Assembly: GCA_020831895.1 (NCBI GenBank)
Contig: JAFIFS010000067.1
Coordinates: forward strand, 20,409 to 84,408
DNA: 64,000 bases
Origin: Chromatiales bacterium
GTDB taxonomy: Bacteria > Pseudomonadota > Gammaproteobacteria > Steroidobacterales > GCA-2729495
Reading direction: 5' to 3'
This document shows, one piece after another, positions 1 through 9,269 of this stretch. Each line of letters opens with the position of its first letter. The stretch's first letter is position 1. Below the pieces are notes generated by a model, which was given only the letters and a program-made list of their open reading frames with translations, searched no databases and was not told the origin of the DNA. The position numbers and the translations under genes are program-made.

Positions 1-2382
1 GTCAACATCGTCAGTTCGGAGGTCCGGGCCGAGGACCTGCTCGACCCGCGCTCGGCCGACATCTACCGCCAGCTCGCCGGCGGCGTCACGCTGGTGCAGG
101 TGCTGCACGGCTCTGCAAACGCCATCGGGGGCCAGAGCGCAATCGTCAAGTACCGCTGGGGCGTCGAGGAGCCGGAGGCTCTCGTCTACCGGGAGGCCCC
201 GCCGACCATCAAGTTCGCGCTGGGGGAAAACCCAACCCAGGTTGGCCTCGTGATGCCGGGCGCACAGCGACGCTATCCGGCGACGCGAATGGGCGTTGCC
301 GCGCAGATTCGCAACAGCTTCGAGCAGGCGGCCAACTACCGCGACGAGTGGGCGCGATACAACGCGCTGTCGCGGCGTGAGCGGGAAAGAGCGGTGCCTC
401 CACGCCTCGACCTCCAGCTCGAGCCGCTGGTCGAGGTGCTCGAGGGGCGCCGCGAGATCCATGCCCACAGCTACCGGGCCGACGAGATCCTGATGCTGAT
501 CCGGCTGGCCGAGGAGCTCGGCATCCGCGTAAACACCTTCCACCATGTACTCGAGGGTTACAAGGTTGCCGACGAGATGGCCGCGCACGGTGCAGCAGGC
601 TCGACCTTCTCCGACTGGTGGAGCTTCAAGATGGAGGCGTTCGAGGCGATACCGCACAACGCGGCCATGATGCTTGAGCGTGGGGTGCTGACGAGCCTGA
701 ACTCCGACGAGGCCAACCTGGCGCGGCGCATGCACCAGGAGGCCGCCAAGACGTTGCGCTGGGGCGGGCTCTCGCCCGAGCAGGCGATGTCGCTGGTCAC
801 CAGCGGGCCTGCAAAGCAGCTGATGATCGATGATCGCGTCGGGCGTATCGCTCCCGGCATGGATGCCGATGTCGTGATCTGGAGCGGCGATCCGCTCAGT
901 GTCTACAGCATCGTCGAGCACACGTTCGTCGAGGGTCGCCAGGTCTACAGCCGCGAAGCTGACATTGCCCACCAGGCCCGGGTAGCTGAAGCGCGCGAGC
1001 GGCTTGCCGCCGAGCTGCGCGCGGCCGCCGAGGACCGGAATGCACGTGAGGGAGCCAACGCGGGCGGCCCGGATTCGCCGGCCGTGAATCCGCCCCCCGG
1101 CGCGGTGGAGTATCGTTTTGGTCCGTATCCCCGCGACCTGCCGGTCGCGATCGTAGGCGCAACGGTCAATACGCTCGAGGGCCCCGCCATCGAGAACGGC
1201 GTCGTGGTCATCGAGAACGGGCGTATCAGCGCGGTCGGTGGTCCGGGGACCCCGATTCCGGCGGGCGCGGAGCGGGTAGACGCCGGGGGGCTGCAGCTCT
1301 GGCCGGGCATCATCCACCTCAACACGGTGCTGGGTATCCACGAGATCGACAGTGTCGCCGCGACGATAGACTCGGCCGAGACCGGTGAGATCAATCCGGA
1401 CGCCGATACCGCGATTGCCGTCAATGCAAGCAGCACGCACTTCGGTGTCGCGAGGTCGGCTGGCATCACGCATGCGCTCGTGGTGCCGGGCGGCGGTGCG
1501 ATCGCAGGGTCGACGACCTTCCTGCGGACCCAGGGCTGGACCTGGGAAGAGATGATCGGCCTGCGCCGGCAGTCCATGGTGATGCAGTGGCCGGCGGTGG
1601 TGCCGCCGCGCTTCGCCGCTTTCTCCGGGGGACCCAAGTCGCTGGCCGAGCGGAAGAAGGACGCCGCGGAGCGAAGCGAGACGATAGGCCGGCTGCTCGA
1701 TGACGCGGCAGCCTGGCAGCGCGCCCGTGTCCACGGCGCCGATCCGAGCCGCGTCGCCTTCGATCCGCACCTGGCCGCACTTGTCCCCGTGCTGGATGGC
1801 GAGCAGCCCGTCTGGGCCTTCGCGCGCGAGGGCTACTCAATGCTGGCGGCGATGGATTTCGCCGCCAGCCGCGGGCTGCGCGTCGTGCTGACCGATGCGC
1901 TGCAGGCCTACCGCATGGCCGACGAGCTGGCGGAGCGGCAGGTGCCGGTGGTGCTCACCAACATCGTCGGGACGCCCGGAGGCGATGATGAGCCGCACGA
2001 CACGCTCTATCGACTGCCGGCACAGCTCGAGGAGGCGGGGGCACTCTTTGCCCTGGCCAGCGGCACCCGCGTGGGCGGTTCCGCGAACGCGCGCTACGTG
2101 ACGCTGTTTGCGGGTCTCGCCGCCGCGCATGGGCTCGATCGGCAGGCGGCCTACCGCTCGATCACGCTGTATCCGGCGCGTATCCTCGGCGTCGATGACG
2201 TGCTGGGCTCGATCGCGCCCGGCAAGAGCGCGAGCCTCGTGCTGACCGACGGGGACCTGCTGGAGCAGTCGACGGAGGTGCTGCGCGTCTGGATCGACGG
2301 GATGCCGGCAGATCTCGACGATGTGCAGAAGACGGCCTACGAGCACTGGCGGGCGCGGCCGGAGCCAGGGGCGGCACGCTAG
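1..2382 (+). CDS. Amidohydrolase family protein with two tandem domains (5' end outside window)
   Basis: The reading frame is open from base 1, so the start lies upstream; the GTG at 94 is internal. The protein is a metal-dependent hydrolase of the imidazolonepropionase/dihydroorotase-like superfamily; the substrate cannot be told from sequence. The first domain keeps recognisable metal-site elements: FHHVLEGYK (bases about 538-564) for a histidine ligand and SLNSDEAN (about 694-717) for the catalytic aspartate, followed by the family's closing motif GRIAPGMDADVVIW. A second copy begins near base 1138 with the matching beta-sandwich start (IVGATVNTLEGP) and ends GSIAPGKSASLVL. In that copy the usual PGxIDxHxH metal motif reads PGIIHLNTVLG, so it looks catalytically dead. 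The ends of both domains fit a fused-duplicate architecture seen in large proteobacterial amidohydrolases. The family call is firm; function and export are inferred. Confidence 0.85.
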   Translation, partial: VNIVSSEVRAEDLLDPRSADIYRQLAGGVTLVQVLHGSANAIGGQSAIVKYRWGVEEPEALVYREAPPTIKFALGENPTQVGLVMPGAQRRYPATRMGVAAQIRNSFEQAANYRDEWARYNALSRRERERAVPPRLDLQLEPLVEVLEGRREIHAHSYRADEILMLIRLAEELGIRVNTFHHVLEGYKVADEMAAHGAAGSTFSDWWSFKMEAFEAIPHNAAMMLERGVLTSLNSDEANLARRMHQEAAKTLRWGGLSPEQAMSLVTSGPAKQLMIDDRVGRIAPGMDADVVIWSGDPLSVYSIVEHTFVEGRQVYSREADIAHQARVAEARERLAAELRAAAEDRNAREGANAGGPDSPAVNPPPGAVEYRFGPYPRDLPVAIVGATVNTLEGPAIENGVVVIENGRISAVGGPGTPIPAGAERVDAGGLQLWPGIIHLNTVLGIHEIDSVAATIDSAETGEINPDADTAIAVNASSTHFGVARSAGITHALVVPGGGAIAGSTTFLRTQGWTWEEMIGLRRQSMVMQWPAVVPPRFAAFSGGPKSLAERKKDAAERSETIGRLLDDAAAWQRARVHGADPSRVAFDPHLAALVPVLDGEQPVWAFAREGYSMLAAMDFAASRGLRVVLTDALQAYRMADELAERQVPVVLTNIVGTPGGDDEPHDTLYRLPAQLEEAGALFALASGTRVGGSANARYVTLFAGLAAAHGLDRQAAYRSITLYPARILGVDDVLGSIAPGKSASLVLTDGDLLEQSTEVLRVWIDGMPADLDDVQKTAYEHWRARPEPGAAR

Positions 2383-2526
2383 ACCCTCGGCACTTTCCGC
2401 CACAGGACCACGACTTGCATCTGCCGGCGGGGCCGTGGACCATGGCCGCCGTCCGAAAGCCATTGAATTCAGTGGCATGAAATCAACCGTGACCTGCCTG
2501 TGTAAAAACACTGGTTTTATACTGAC

Positions 2527-3135
2527 ATGAGAATCCCTCTGCCCGTCCTTCTGATGCCCCTGCTTGCGGCCTGTGCTGCGACCCCGACCCCGACCCCGAC
2601 GGCGCCCGGCGGCGTCGAGTTCGCCTCGGATGAGGCACTGGCCGAGTTCTGCGCCGCGCCCGGGGTGAACTGCCGTGAGCACCTCCGCTTCCGGCTGGTC
2701 CATCTGGACGGGCGGGCTTACGAGTATTCCGCGCGCTGGGCGCCCCCGGTGCTGCAGGACGGGGTAATGGTGGTATTCCCGGGGGAGGACCTGCGTATCG
2801 AGGCCCAGCTGCGTGCGGCAGGCCAGCTGATGCTGCGTGAAGCCGGCCCGGCGGCGGAACCTGACCGTACGCTTAGGGTCCGTTTCAGCCAGCTGGAGGC
2901 GCCGGGAAGGGCGCCAGAAATGGCCTTGACGATCGACAATCTGATGGACCACCCGCTGGTCTTCCGGCTGTTCGCGCTGGACCCGGACGAGGACGAGTTC
3001 CGCCGCGTGCGCAGCTGCGGCGTCGGCGGCCGGGACCAGCTGCAGCTCAGGCTCGACCGTCCGGTCGTGCAGCTGCGGATCAGCGCCTTCAGCTGGCTCG
3101 AACCCGGCAGCACGCCGGAGTGCGATCCGCCCTGA
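2527..3135 (+). CDS. Putative lipoprotein, unknown function
   Basis: This is a 202-residue protein with a short hydrophobic signal peptide ending in the lipobox LLAAC, so Cys16 is the likely lipidated residue. The mature part starts with a Thr-Pro repeat (TPTPTPT) encoded by a three-fold ACCCCG hexamer, probably a flexible linker. The rest looks like a beta-rich globular domain with several Cys residues (near FCAAPGVNC and RSCGVGG) that could form disulfides in the periplasm. I do not recognise the family. No clear ribosome-binding site precedes the ATG; an AT-rich stretch lies just upstream at about 2501-2520. It follows the amidohydrolase by 144 bp and could be a separate transcript. Confidence 0.7.
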   Translation: MRIPLPVLLMPLLAACAATPTPTPTAPGGVEFASDEALAEFCAAPGVNCREHLRFRLVHLDGRAYEYSARWAPPVLQDGVMVVFPGEDLRIEAQLRAAGQLMLREAGPAAEPDRTLRVRFSQLEAPGRAPEMALTIDNLMDHPLVFRLFALDPDEDEFRRVRSCGVGGRDQLQLRLDRPVVQLRISAFSWLEPGSTPECDPP

Positions 3136-3266
3136 GGGTTTGCCTCCGCGCGGGCCACGCCGGATCGCCCTGCCCGCGGCCGACCGGCCGGATGCGGCTG
3201 ACGCCATGCAGGACCGGAGCTCAGGCATCATTACGCTCCTGTTGCCCGAGACCGGGAGTTCTGCCG

Positions 3267-3734
3267 ATGCTGAAAACGAGGATACCGGCCCTGCTGCTGG
3301 CGCTGCTGGCCGGCGCGGCTGCCCAGGCGCTGCCTGATTTCAGTGGTACCTGGGTACTCGACCCAGCCCAGGGAGGCGACCCGGGCCACGGGGCGGCAGT
3401 CCAGGAAACACTGGAAATCACCCAGACCCCGACCGCACTGGTCGTGACCCATCTTGAAATCGTCCAGGGCAGGACGCGCAAGCGCACGGTTACCTATGAC
3501 CTGACTGGTTCGCCCGTGAACAACGAGCAGGCCAGAGGGGAGGTCAGCGAAACAATCACCAGCGTCGTCGGGGATGAACTGATGACCACATGGACCAGCG
3601 AGGCCGCGCAGCCGGGCAGGCAGACGACGCGGACCGAAACCCGGGCGCTGTCCACGGATGGCCGGACCATGACGGTCACGCTGGTGGGTGCGGACCAGCC
3701 GCCCAGGGTGCGGGTATACCTGCAGCAGCCGTAG
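3267..3734 (+). CDS. Small exported protein, unknown function
   Basis: This is a 155-residue protein. The ATG at 3267 is preferred because it opens directly into a good signal peptide (MLKTRIPALLLALLAGAAAQA) with probable cleavage after AQA. Longer in-frame upstream starts would add about 49 residues of Arg/Cys-rich sequence typical of non-coding frame. The mature protein begins DFSGTWVLDP, a motif common at the start of small uncharacterised periplasmic beta-barrel-like proteins in Proteobacteria. It has alternating Thr-rich strands (TQTPTALVVTH, TETRALSTDGRTMTVTL) consistent with an all-beta, lipocalin-like fold. No catalytic motif is visible. Export is well supported; any ligand-binding role is a guess. 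Confidence 0.65.
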   Translation: MLKTRIPALLLALLAGAAAQALPDFSGTWVLDPAQGGDPGHGAAVQETLEITQTPTALVVTHLEIVQGRTRKRTVTYDLTGSPVNNEQARGEVSETITSVVGDELMTTWTSEAAQPGRQTTRTETRALSTDGRTMTVTLVGADQPPRVRVYLQQP

Positions 3735-3783
3735 CCAGCCGGAATCGCCCGCATCCCGGTCCCGATGGCAGAATGAGTTCACG

Positions 3784-3800
3784 AACCGGAATCTCCGGTT
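3784..3800. repeat. Small inverted repeat upstream of the 990-residue gene
   Basis: AACCGGA (3784-3790) and TCCGGTT (3794-3800) form a perfect 7-bp stem with a 3-base loop, 14 bp before the ATG at 3815. There is no T-run, so it is not a convincing terminator. It could affect translation of the downstream gene or be chance. Confidence 0.25.
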
Positions 3801-3814
3801 GAGGATTCCGTCCC

Positions 3815-6787
3815 ATGCTGATGTCTAGGCGCTCTGACGGAGCGGGGCAGCGCGCGCGCCGCATCTGCGGTCTCGCGGCCTGCCTGCTGTCCGCGCCGGC
3901 AGCTGTTGCACAGCCTGCCGCGGTACCGGATGTCGCGGCCCTGTTTGGTTACGGCAGCGCTGTCCAGCTGCACCTGCCCCGGGATCCCGCGCTGGCAGCA
4001 GGTTATATCTTCTTCTGGAATGCGCTGGCCGGGGCAGGCGACCCCGCGGCGCTTGCAGAAGGCGACTATGCCGCCCTCGTGCTCAGCAGTGAGTCCGTGA
4101 TCGGCACGCTGCGCCGCCGGTATGCTGCCGGCCCCGCCGACTATCGCCTGGTTGATGCGCTCACGGTTGCACTCCCGGCCTTCGGCAGCCACGACGCTCC
4201 CGGCATCGGTCAGCCACCCGAGCAGCTGCTCGCACGTGTCGACCGGGTGCTTGCGCCGAGGGTGCTGGTCAACGGCCGCTACGAATTTGCCGGCAGCCTG
4301 CAGGAGCCGGCAGACCTCGGCTTTGCGCCCGACCTCTGGCTGCGCTGCCACAAGGTGCCAGCCTGCGTCGCCGCGCATGACCAGGTGTTTGGCGCGGCAC
4401 TGGGCGGCGTGCCGATGACCAGCGGCCTGGCCGAGCGGATCGCTTCCGATGCACTCCTGGCCGCAATGCCTGAGCTGCCGGTGCTGGCTGAGGGTATCGC
4501 GGTTGTCGACCGGACACTGCGAGGCGCGACACTGCACCCATCCGATGCCGCGGCAGCTGCGGCCGGCGCCTGGTGGCAGGCGGTTGGCAGCCGCATGGAC
4601 CAGCTGCCCGGTGCGGAGCCGCCGTCTGTCGCGGAGCTGGGTGGCATGATGATGCTCGGTCGTGGCAGCGCTTGGCTTGCCGGGCAAGAGTCACTCGCTG
4701 GCTCGTTCACTGCTTTCGAGGCACCGCTGCTTGGGTTTGCCCGGCTGGGACCTGCAGCCAGGCAGGGTGGCGGCATCGTGGCGGCCGCGGCCGGGATGGG
4801 CCTTGTGGTCGCCGGTGTCCAGGCGCTGGCACTGCTGGAGCAGTCGGGTGGGCAGGCAGCCACGGCGCGGCGGGAAATGGAGCGGATTGTAGGCCAGCTG
4901 CATGAGTCGACCTACCGCAACCATCTGAGTCTGCGGACCGAGGGTCTTCTGACCAGTAACCGCCTCGATGCCCGGCTCGTCGGTCTGGGTATCGCGCTCG
5001 AGGTGGTGAAGGATGACCTTTCCCGGATCGAGGGCGCCCAGCGTGCCCGGCTGCGCGCCGAGTTCCTCGTCCAGGATGCGCGCCGCTGGAGCGGGTTCGA
5101 CGAGGAGCACGACCGCTGCTTCAGCCTGCGTGGACGCAGCGGCCCTGATGGGCTGCTGCGGCCCGCGGATTTCCGCCGCTGCGAGGACAGTTTCCTGCAG
5201 GGTGCCGTCAGGCGGGCGCAGTATTCGACGCGCTCGAGGGACTACATCCTGGATGCGCGATTCCTCGAGGCTGGCGACCTGCGCTTTCCCTTCCACCACC
5301 ATTACCCGCTCCTGCTGACCGAGGCCGGTATGGAGCTGCGCAGCGCGCTCTCGCTGGTCGACCCGTTCGAGTGGCAGCAGCATGCCGTGGCGCTGATGCG
5401 TCTGTACCAGGAGCATGCGGCAGCGCCTGAGGACTACCCGCGCCGGGCCGAGACGCTGCGTAACCTGCGGGCCGCCGGCGCGCGTATCCAGGACGCGCTG
5501 CATGGCCTGGTGACCACCAACGGAACCGGCGGCCAGCGATTCCGTGATGGGCTGCACGATGACGCGCTGGCCGCCTACCGCGATGCCGTCGAGCGACTGC
5601 TTGCGCGCGTGAGGCTGATCGACGACCCTGCGGCCGATCCTCATGGCAAGCGCCTGACGGAGCCGCTGCAGCAGCCGCTGCCGGATGGGCCCAGGCGTGC
5701 CGCCATCGAGGCGATGCTGAGCTCGGCCGCGGAGGGCCGCAGCGGACTTGCAGCCTGCGCCGATGTGCCGGCCGATGCCTTCCTCGCGCCGGAGAGCGGG
5801 CTGGCCAGCGCGGCGCGGCGGTTCTTCGACGCACCGATCACCGCCGGCGAGCTCGCCCGCAGCTGGAATGCTGCCGCGATAGAGGGGTTCCGGCTGCAGC
5901 CTGACAGCTGGGCCGCACTCGTGCCGGGCCCCTGGCTTTGGGCCGCCCTCGATGGCCACGGCGAACTCCAGGTCTGCCTTGCGCGCTTCCAGCCGGTGAT
6001 CGCCGAGTTCACGCGCGAGGAGATGCCCGCCCGCAACCAGCTGCGGGCGAACGTCCGGCTGGAAGCGGCGCTCGAGGTGCGCTTCAAGCCGTCGCCTGCG
6101 CTGCGCTCGGCGCTCGCCCTGCCGGCCGCACACCCACCTCTGGTGATCGCGCGCTACGAGGGCGCGCGCAGCTGCACCTTTGGCTACCGGAGCGATGCCG
6201 AGGGCTGCAGCCGCGGTGAGTGCCTGGCGATGCTGGCCCCAGAGCTCTGGTCCGTTCCGCCGGGCGGGCGCATCAACGACGGCGAATGCGCCGGCCCGCC
6301 GTTCCCGCAGCAGCTCGCGCAAGGCAACCGCTTTGCCGGTGCCAGCGAGCTGCTGGATCTTGCCGCGGGGCTCGAGCTGCCCTTCTGGTCGGCTCGTGCG
6401 GCGAGGGTCGAGCAGCTGCGTGCGGATGCGGCGCGCAGCAGCGAGTACAACGATGCGCTGGCTGCCTACCTGGCGTATTTCGCGTTGGCGGGAACCACGC
6501 TCGCGACCTGGCCTGATCCCTCCGACCCGCTCGCTCCGCTGTTTACCGTCGATGACCCCCTTGCCCCCCGCGCGATACTGGGCGCGCTGATCGATGACCG
6601 GCAGTCGACGGCAGAGATCCTGGCCCGGGTCGATGCCGGGCTCGCGACAGTGCGGGAACGCGTGCGCGTGCGCGGCGCGGAACTCGAGCGCGATGATCCG
6701 CGCCGACTGCTGCCGCAGCTGCGCGGGCTGGCCGAGACACTGGCGCGTATCGACCTGATGCTGACGGCCTACCAGGAGACCGGATGA
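3815..6787 (+). CDS. Large exported protein of unknown function, coupled to chrA
   Basis: This 990-residue protein has an N-terminal signal peptide: basic MLMSRRSDGAGQRARR, then a hydrophobic stretch to about residue 32, probable cleavage after VAQ. An alternative ATG lies two codons later. A second hydrophobic segment at about 316-341 (Gly/Ala/Val-rich) could be a transmembrane helix or a buried helix. The remainder is Arg/Glu/Ala-rich and helical-looking, with scattered Cys (C178, C184 and a group near the C-terminus around GYRSDAEGC and DGECAGPP). I recognise no catalytic motif or known domain. Its stop overlaps the chrA start by 4 bp (ATGA), a strong sign of translational coupling and a shared function or regulation at the envelope. 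Codon use looks like that of its neighbours. Confidence 0.75.
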   Translation: MLMSRRSDGAGQRARRICGLAACLLSAPAAVAQPAAVPDVAALFGYGSAVQLHLPRDPALAAGYIFFWNALAGAGDPAALAEGDYAALVLSSESVIGTLRRRYAAGPADYRLVDALTVALPAFGSHDAPGIGQPPEQLLARVDRVLAPRVLVNGRYEFAGSLQEPADLGFAPDLWLRCHKVPACVAAHDQVFGAALGGVPMTSGLAERIASDALLAAMPELPVLAEGIAVVDRTLRGATLHPSDAAAAAAGAWWQAVGSRMDQLPGAEPPSVAELGGMMMLGRGSAWLAGQESLAGSFTAFEAPLLGFARLGPAARQGGGIVAAAAGMGLVVAGVQALALLEQSGGQAATARREMERIVGQLHESTYRNHLSLRTEGLLTSNRLDARLVGLGIALEVVKDDLSRIEGAQRARLRAEFLVQDARRWSGFDEEHDRCFSLRGRSGPDGLLRPADFRRCEDSFLQGAVRRAQYSTRSRDYILDARFLEAGDLRFPFHHHYPLLLTEAGMELRSALSLVDPFEWQQHAVALMRLYQEHAAAPEDYPRRAETLRNLRAAGARIQDALHGLVTTNGTGGQRFRDGLHDDALAAYRDAVERLLARVRLIDDPAADPHGKRLTEPLQQPLPDGPRRAAIEAMLSSAAEGRSGLAACADVPADAFLAPESGLASAARRFFDAPITAGELARSWNAAAIEGFRLQPDSWAALVPGPWLWAALDGHGELQVCLARFQPVIAEFTREEMPARNQLRANVRLEAALEVRFKPSPALRSALALPAAHPPLVIARYEGARSCTFGYRSDAEGCSRGECLAMLAPELWSVPPGGRINDGECAGPPFPQQLAQGNRFAGASELLDLAAGLELPFWSARAARVEQLRADAARSSEYNDALAAYLAYFALAGTTLATWPDPSDPLAPLFTVDDPLAPRAILGALIDDRQSTAEILARVDAGLATVRERVRVRGAELERDDPRRLLPQLRGLAETLARIDLMLTAYQETG

Positions 6788-8094
6788 GCGCTTCGAGCGA
6801 CCCCGTCCCGGAGGTCGCCTTCCGCGATGCGCTTGCGGTATGGCTGAGGATCGGCCTGCTGAGCTTCGGCGGCCCGGCGGGGCAGATCGCGCTGATGCAC
6901 CGGATGCTGGTCGAGGAGCGGCGCTGGATCAGCGAGGCGCGCTTTCTGCACTCGCTCAACTACTGCATGCTGCTGCCTGGCCCCGAGGCCCAGCAGCTCG
7001 CGACCTACGTAGGCTGGCTGCTGCACGGCGTGCGCGGCGGGCTGCTGGCAGGGCTGCTGTTCATTCTTCCCGGCGCGACCGCAATCCTGCTGCTGTCCTG
7101 GCTTTACGTGCTGCTGGGCGACCTCTCGCTGGTGGCCGGGCTGTTCTTCGGGCTCAAGGCCGCGGTGCTTGCGATCGTGCTGCAGGCCCTGATCCGGGTC
7201 GCGCGCCGGACGCTGGGTTCGACGGCACGCCTGCTGCTGGCCGCGGCAGCTTTCCTCGTGCTTTTCGCGTTCGGCGTGCCGTTTCCGTTCGTCGTGCTCG
7301 GGGCCGGTCTGCTGGGTCTCGCCGCCACACGCTGGTTCCAGGAGAGCGGCGCCGCGGCCGTGGGCAAGGTCGAGGGCTCACCCGTGGTGCGCCCCGGCAC
7401 TGGCCGGGCAGCACTGGCCTGCCTGCTGCTGTGGGTCGGTACGCTGCTGCTGCTGGCCGTGCTGCTCGGCACCGGCAATGTCTACACGCGGATCGCGGTC
7501 TTCTTCTCGACCATGGCCATGGTCACCTTCGGTGGCGCCTACGCGGTACTCGCCTGGGTCGCGCAGCAGGCGGTCGAGCACTACCAGTGGCTGCTGCCCG
7601 GGGAGATGGTCGACGGCCTGGGCCTCGCCGAGACGACGCCGGGCCCGCTGATCCTGGTGACACAGTTCGTCGGTTTCCTGGCCGCCTGGCGTGAGGCCGA
7701 CCCAGGCATGGCGCTCGCGGCCGGCACGCTGGGCGCGCTGCTCACCACGTGGGTCACGTTCCTGCCCTGCTTTGTCTGGATCTTCGCCGGTGCGCCTCAT
7801 GTCGAGCGCTTGCGCGGGCAGCGTCGGCTCGCGGCCGCGCTGGCGGCGATTACTGCCGCGGTGGTCGGCGTGATCGCCAACCTCGCCCTGTGGTTCGCGA
7901 CGCGGGTGTTGTTCGGCGAGCAGCGCGAGCTGGCCGGGATTGAACTGCCCGTGCTGGCCAGCATCGAGTTGCCCATGCTGGGGCTGGCCGTGCTGGCCTG
8001 CATGCTGTTGTTCCGTTACCGGCTGGGCGTGCTGCCGGTGCTCGGCGCCTGTGCGCTGGCCGGCATGCTGTGGTTCGTTGTGCTCGGCGGCTAG
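6784..8094 (+). CDS. chrA: Chromate efflux transporter, two-domain CHR family
   Basis: This 436-residue polytopic inner-membrane protein is of the long-chain ChrA type. Members export chromate; many homologues have unproven anion substrates. Two homologous CHR halves are visible. The N-terminal half contains LLSFGGPAGQIALMHRMLVE and the family signature LLPGPEAQQLATYVGW. The C-terminal half starts near residue 235 with TMAMVTFGGAYAVL and carries GLAETTPGPLILVTQFVGF. A hydrophobic linker joins them, as expected for a fused duplicate. It is translationally coupled to the preceding 990-residue exported protein. Its TAG stop overlaps that of the convergent HD-domain gene in a shared CTAG. No regulator such as chrB is next to it, so chromate induction cannot be inferred. 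Confidence 0.93.
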   Translation: MSASSDPVPEVAFRDALAVWLRIGLLSFGGPAGQIALMHRMLVEERRWISEARFLHSLNYCMLLPGPEAQQLATYVGWLLHGVRGGLLAGLLFILPGATAILLLSWLYVLLGDLSLVAGLFFGLKAAVLAIVLQALIRVARRTLGSTARLLLAAAAFLVLFAFGVPFPFVVLGAGLLGLAATRWFQESGAAAVGKVEGSPVVRPGTGRAALACLLLWVGTLLLLAVLLGTGNVYTRIAVFFSTMAMVTFGGAYAVLAWVAQQAVEHYQWLLPGEMVDGLGLAETTPGPLILVTQFVGFLAAWREADPGMALAAGTLGALLTTWVTFLPCFVWIFAGAPHVERLRGQRRLAAALAAITAAVVGVIANLALWFATRVLFGEQRELAGIELPVLASIELPMLGLAVLACMLLFRYRLGVLPVLGACALAGMLWFVVLGG

Positions 8095-9152
8095 TTTTCC
8101 ATCGCCAGCGCCTCCAGGGGCGCATTGACGCTGGCCAGCCGGCGGCTGACCAGCCCGCGGACCGACTCCAGTGGCGCGGGCAATACCGTGAAACACGGGG
8201 GGCGGCGGCGCAGTCGTGACCAGCACCGGCTCTCGATCACCAGGGCCAGGAAAGCCATGTTTCGCTCGATCCATTCGAGGTAGGGGTTGCGTCCGTCGAA
8301 CAGTGGCTCGATATGACGGTAGGCTCCCTTGAAGCTGACCTCCATCCGCTCCCGGAACGCATGGGCATGGAACTGCGGTGTCTTGGCCAGCACGTCGATG
8401 CCCGAGGTGTATCGGGTTACCACGCTGCCATCATCCAGCGGCTCGACCGCGATTCCGGCCAGCACGAACTCGGCGTACAGCCGGTCCCGGCATTTCTCCA
8501 GATAGCAGCGGTCAGCCATCTGCGCCATCAGGTCGGCGGTTCCGAGCAGGCATCCCAGCTGGCTGTCCCGTGGATCCTCGAGCTCGATCGAATCGAGGCT
8601 GCACTCGTAGCCAGTGAAGTGCACGACCTGGGTGGCTATGGGCACGAGGTGGGCCAGGCCGACTCGCGGCAGCCAGGCGGCCAGGAACTCGGCGCTGCGC
8701 GAGACATGCCGGCCTGTGTACTCTGCTCCGTTGCGCGCCGGCTCGCCGCTGCGGCGGATATAGCCTGCGTCATGAAAAAGCGCGGTGACGATACCCAGCG
8801 TCGCGCGCTCGGCGCCGAGCCGCAGCGCTTCAGGGGCGCTTCGTTCGTAGCCCGCCATGAGCCGCGCCATCGCCAGCGTCATGTCCAGCGTATGCTGCAG
8901 GTCATGGTAGATCGTGTCGCAGCCCAGATATCCGGGATACTGCCCGCGGAACAGCCGGCGGAAATCATGGAAGGCCAGCCACAACACGTCGCCGCCATGA
9001 CCAGGCCAGGCCTGCGCCAGCAGGCGCGTGACCTCAAGGCGGACGGCCTCCACCGAGCTTACGCGTACGGTGTTGGTCACGTCGAATTCGCTGTGACGAG
9101 CCCCGGTCACGGCAGTGACAGGGGCACAGTCGATGCTGGTCCCGGTGGACAT
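8091..9152 (-). CDS. HD-domain phosphohydrolase-like protein
   Basis: This 353-residue protein starts at the ATG at 9152, which is preceded by a purine-rich stretch. A longer frame to 9254 would add 34 Arg/Asn-rich residues without support. Metal-site residues of the HD superfamily are visible in order: YHDLQH (H83, D84, H87) followed by D90, and then FHDAGY (H127, D128). This pattern suits a metal-dependent phosphohydrolase or phosphodiesterase acting on nucleotides or signalling nucleotides, but it is not an HD-GYP protein. No sensor domain or membrane segment is seen, so it is probably cytoplasmic. The gene is convergent with chrA, sharing its stop in CTAG. Substrate unknown. Confidence 0.75.
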   Translation of the reverse strand: MSTGTSIDCAPVTAVTGARHSEFDVTNTVRVSSVEAVRLEVTRLLAQAWPGHGGDVLWLAFHDFRRLFRGQYPGYLGCDTIYHDLQHTLDMTLAMARLMAGYERSAPEALRLGAERATLGIVTALFHDAGYIRRSGEPARNGAEYTGRHVSRSAEFLAAWLPRVGLAHLVPIATQVVHFTGYECSLDSIELEDPRDSQLGCLLGTADLMAQMADRCYLEKCRDRLYAEFVLAGIAVEPLDDGSVVTRYTSGIDVLAKTPQFHAHAFRERMEVSFKGAYRHIEPLFDGRNPYLEWIERNMAFLALVIESRCWSRLRRRPPCFTVLPAPLESVRGLVSRRLASVNAPLEALAMEN

Positions 9153-9269
9153 GGCAACTGCTTTCTCGTTCTGGTTATCGCGATGCCGTTGGTCCGGATT
9201 CTGGCACGGCGCCCGGGACCCTGCAACGTAACGTAAGACACGGTCTGTGAACAAACCGTGCGGATACCG

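Noticed and set aside
4691..6322. 543-residue minus-strand frame opposite the 990-residue gene
   Set aside because: The plus-strand frame has a signal peptide, continuous length and coupling to chrA; the minus frame has none of these.
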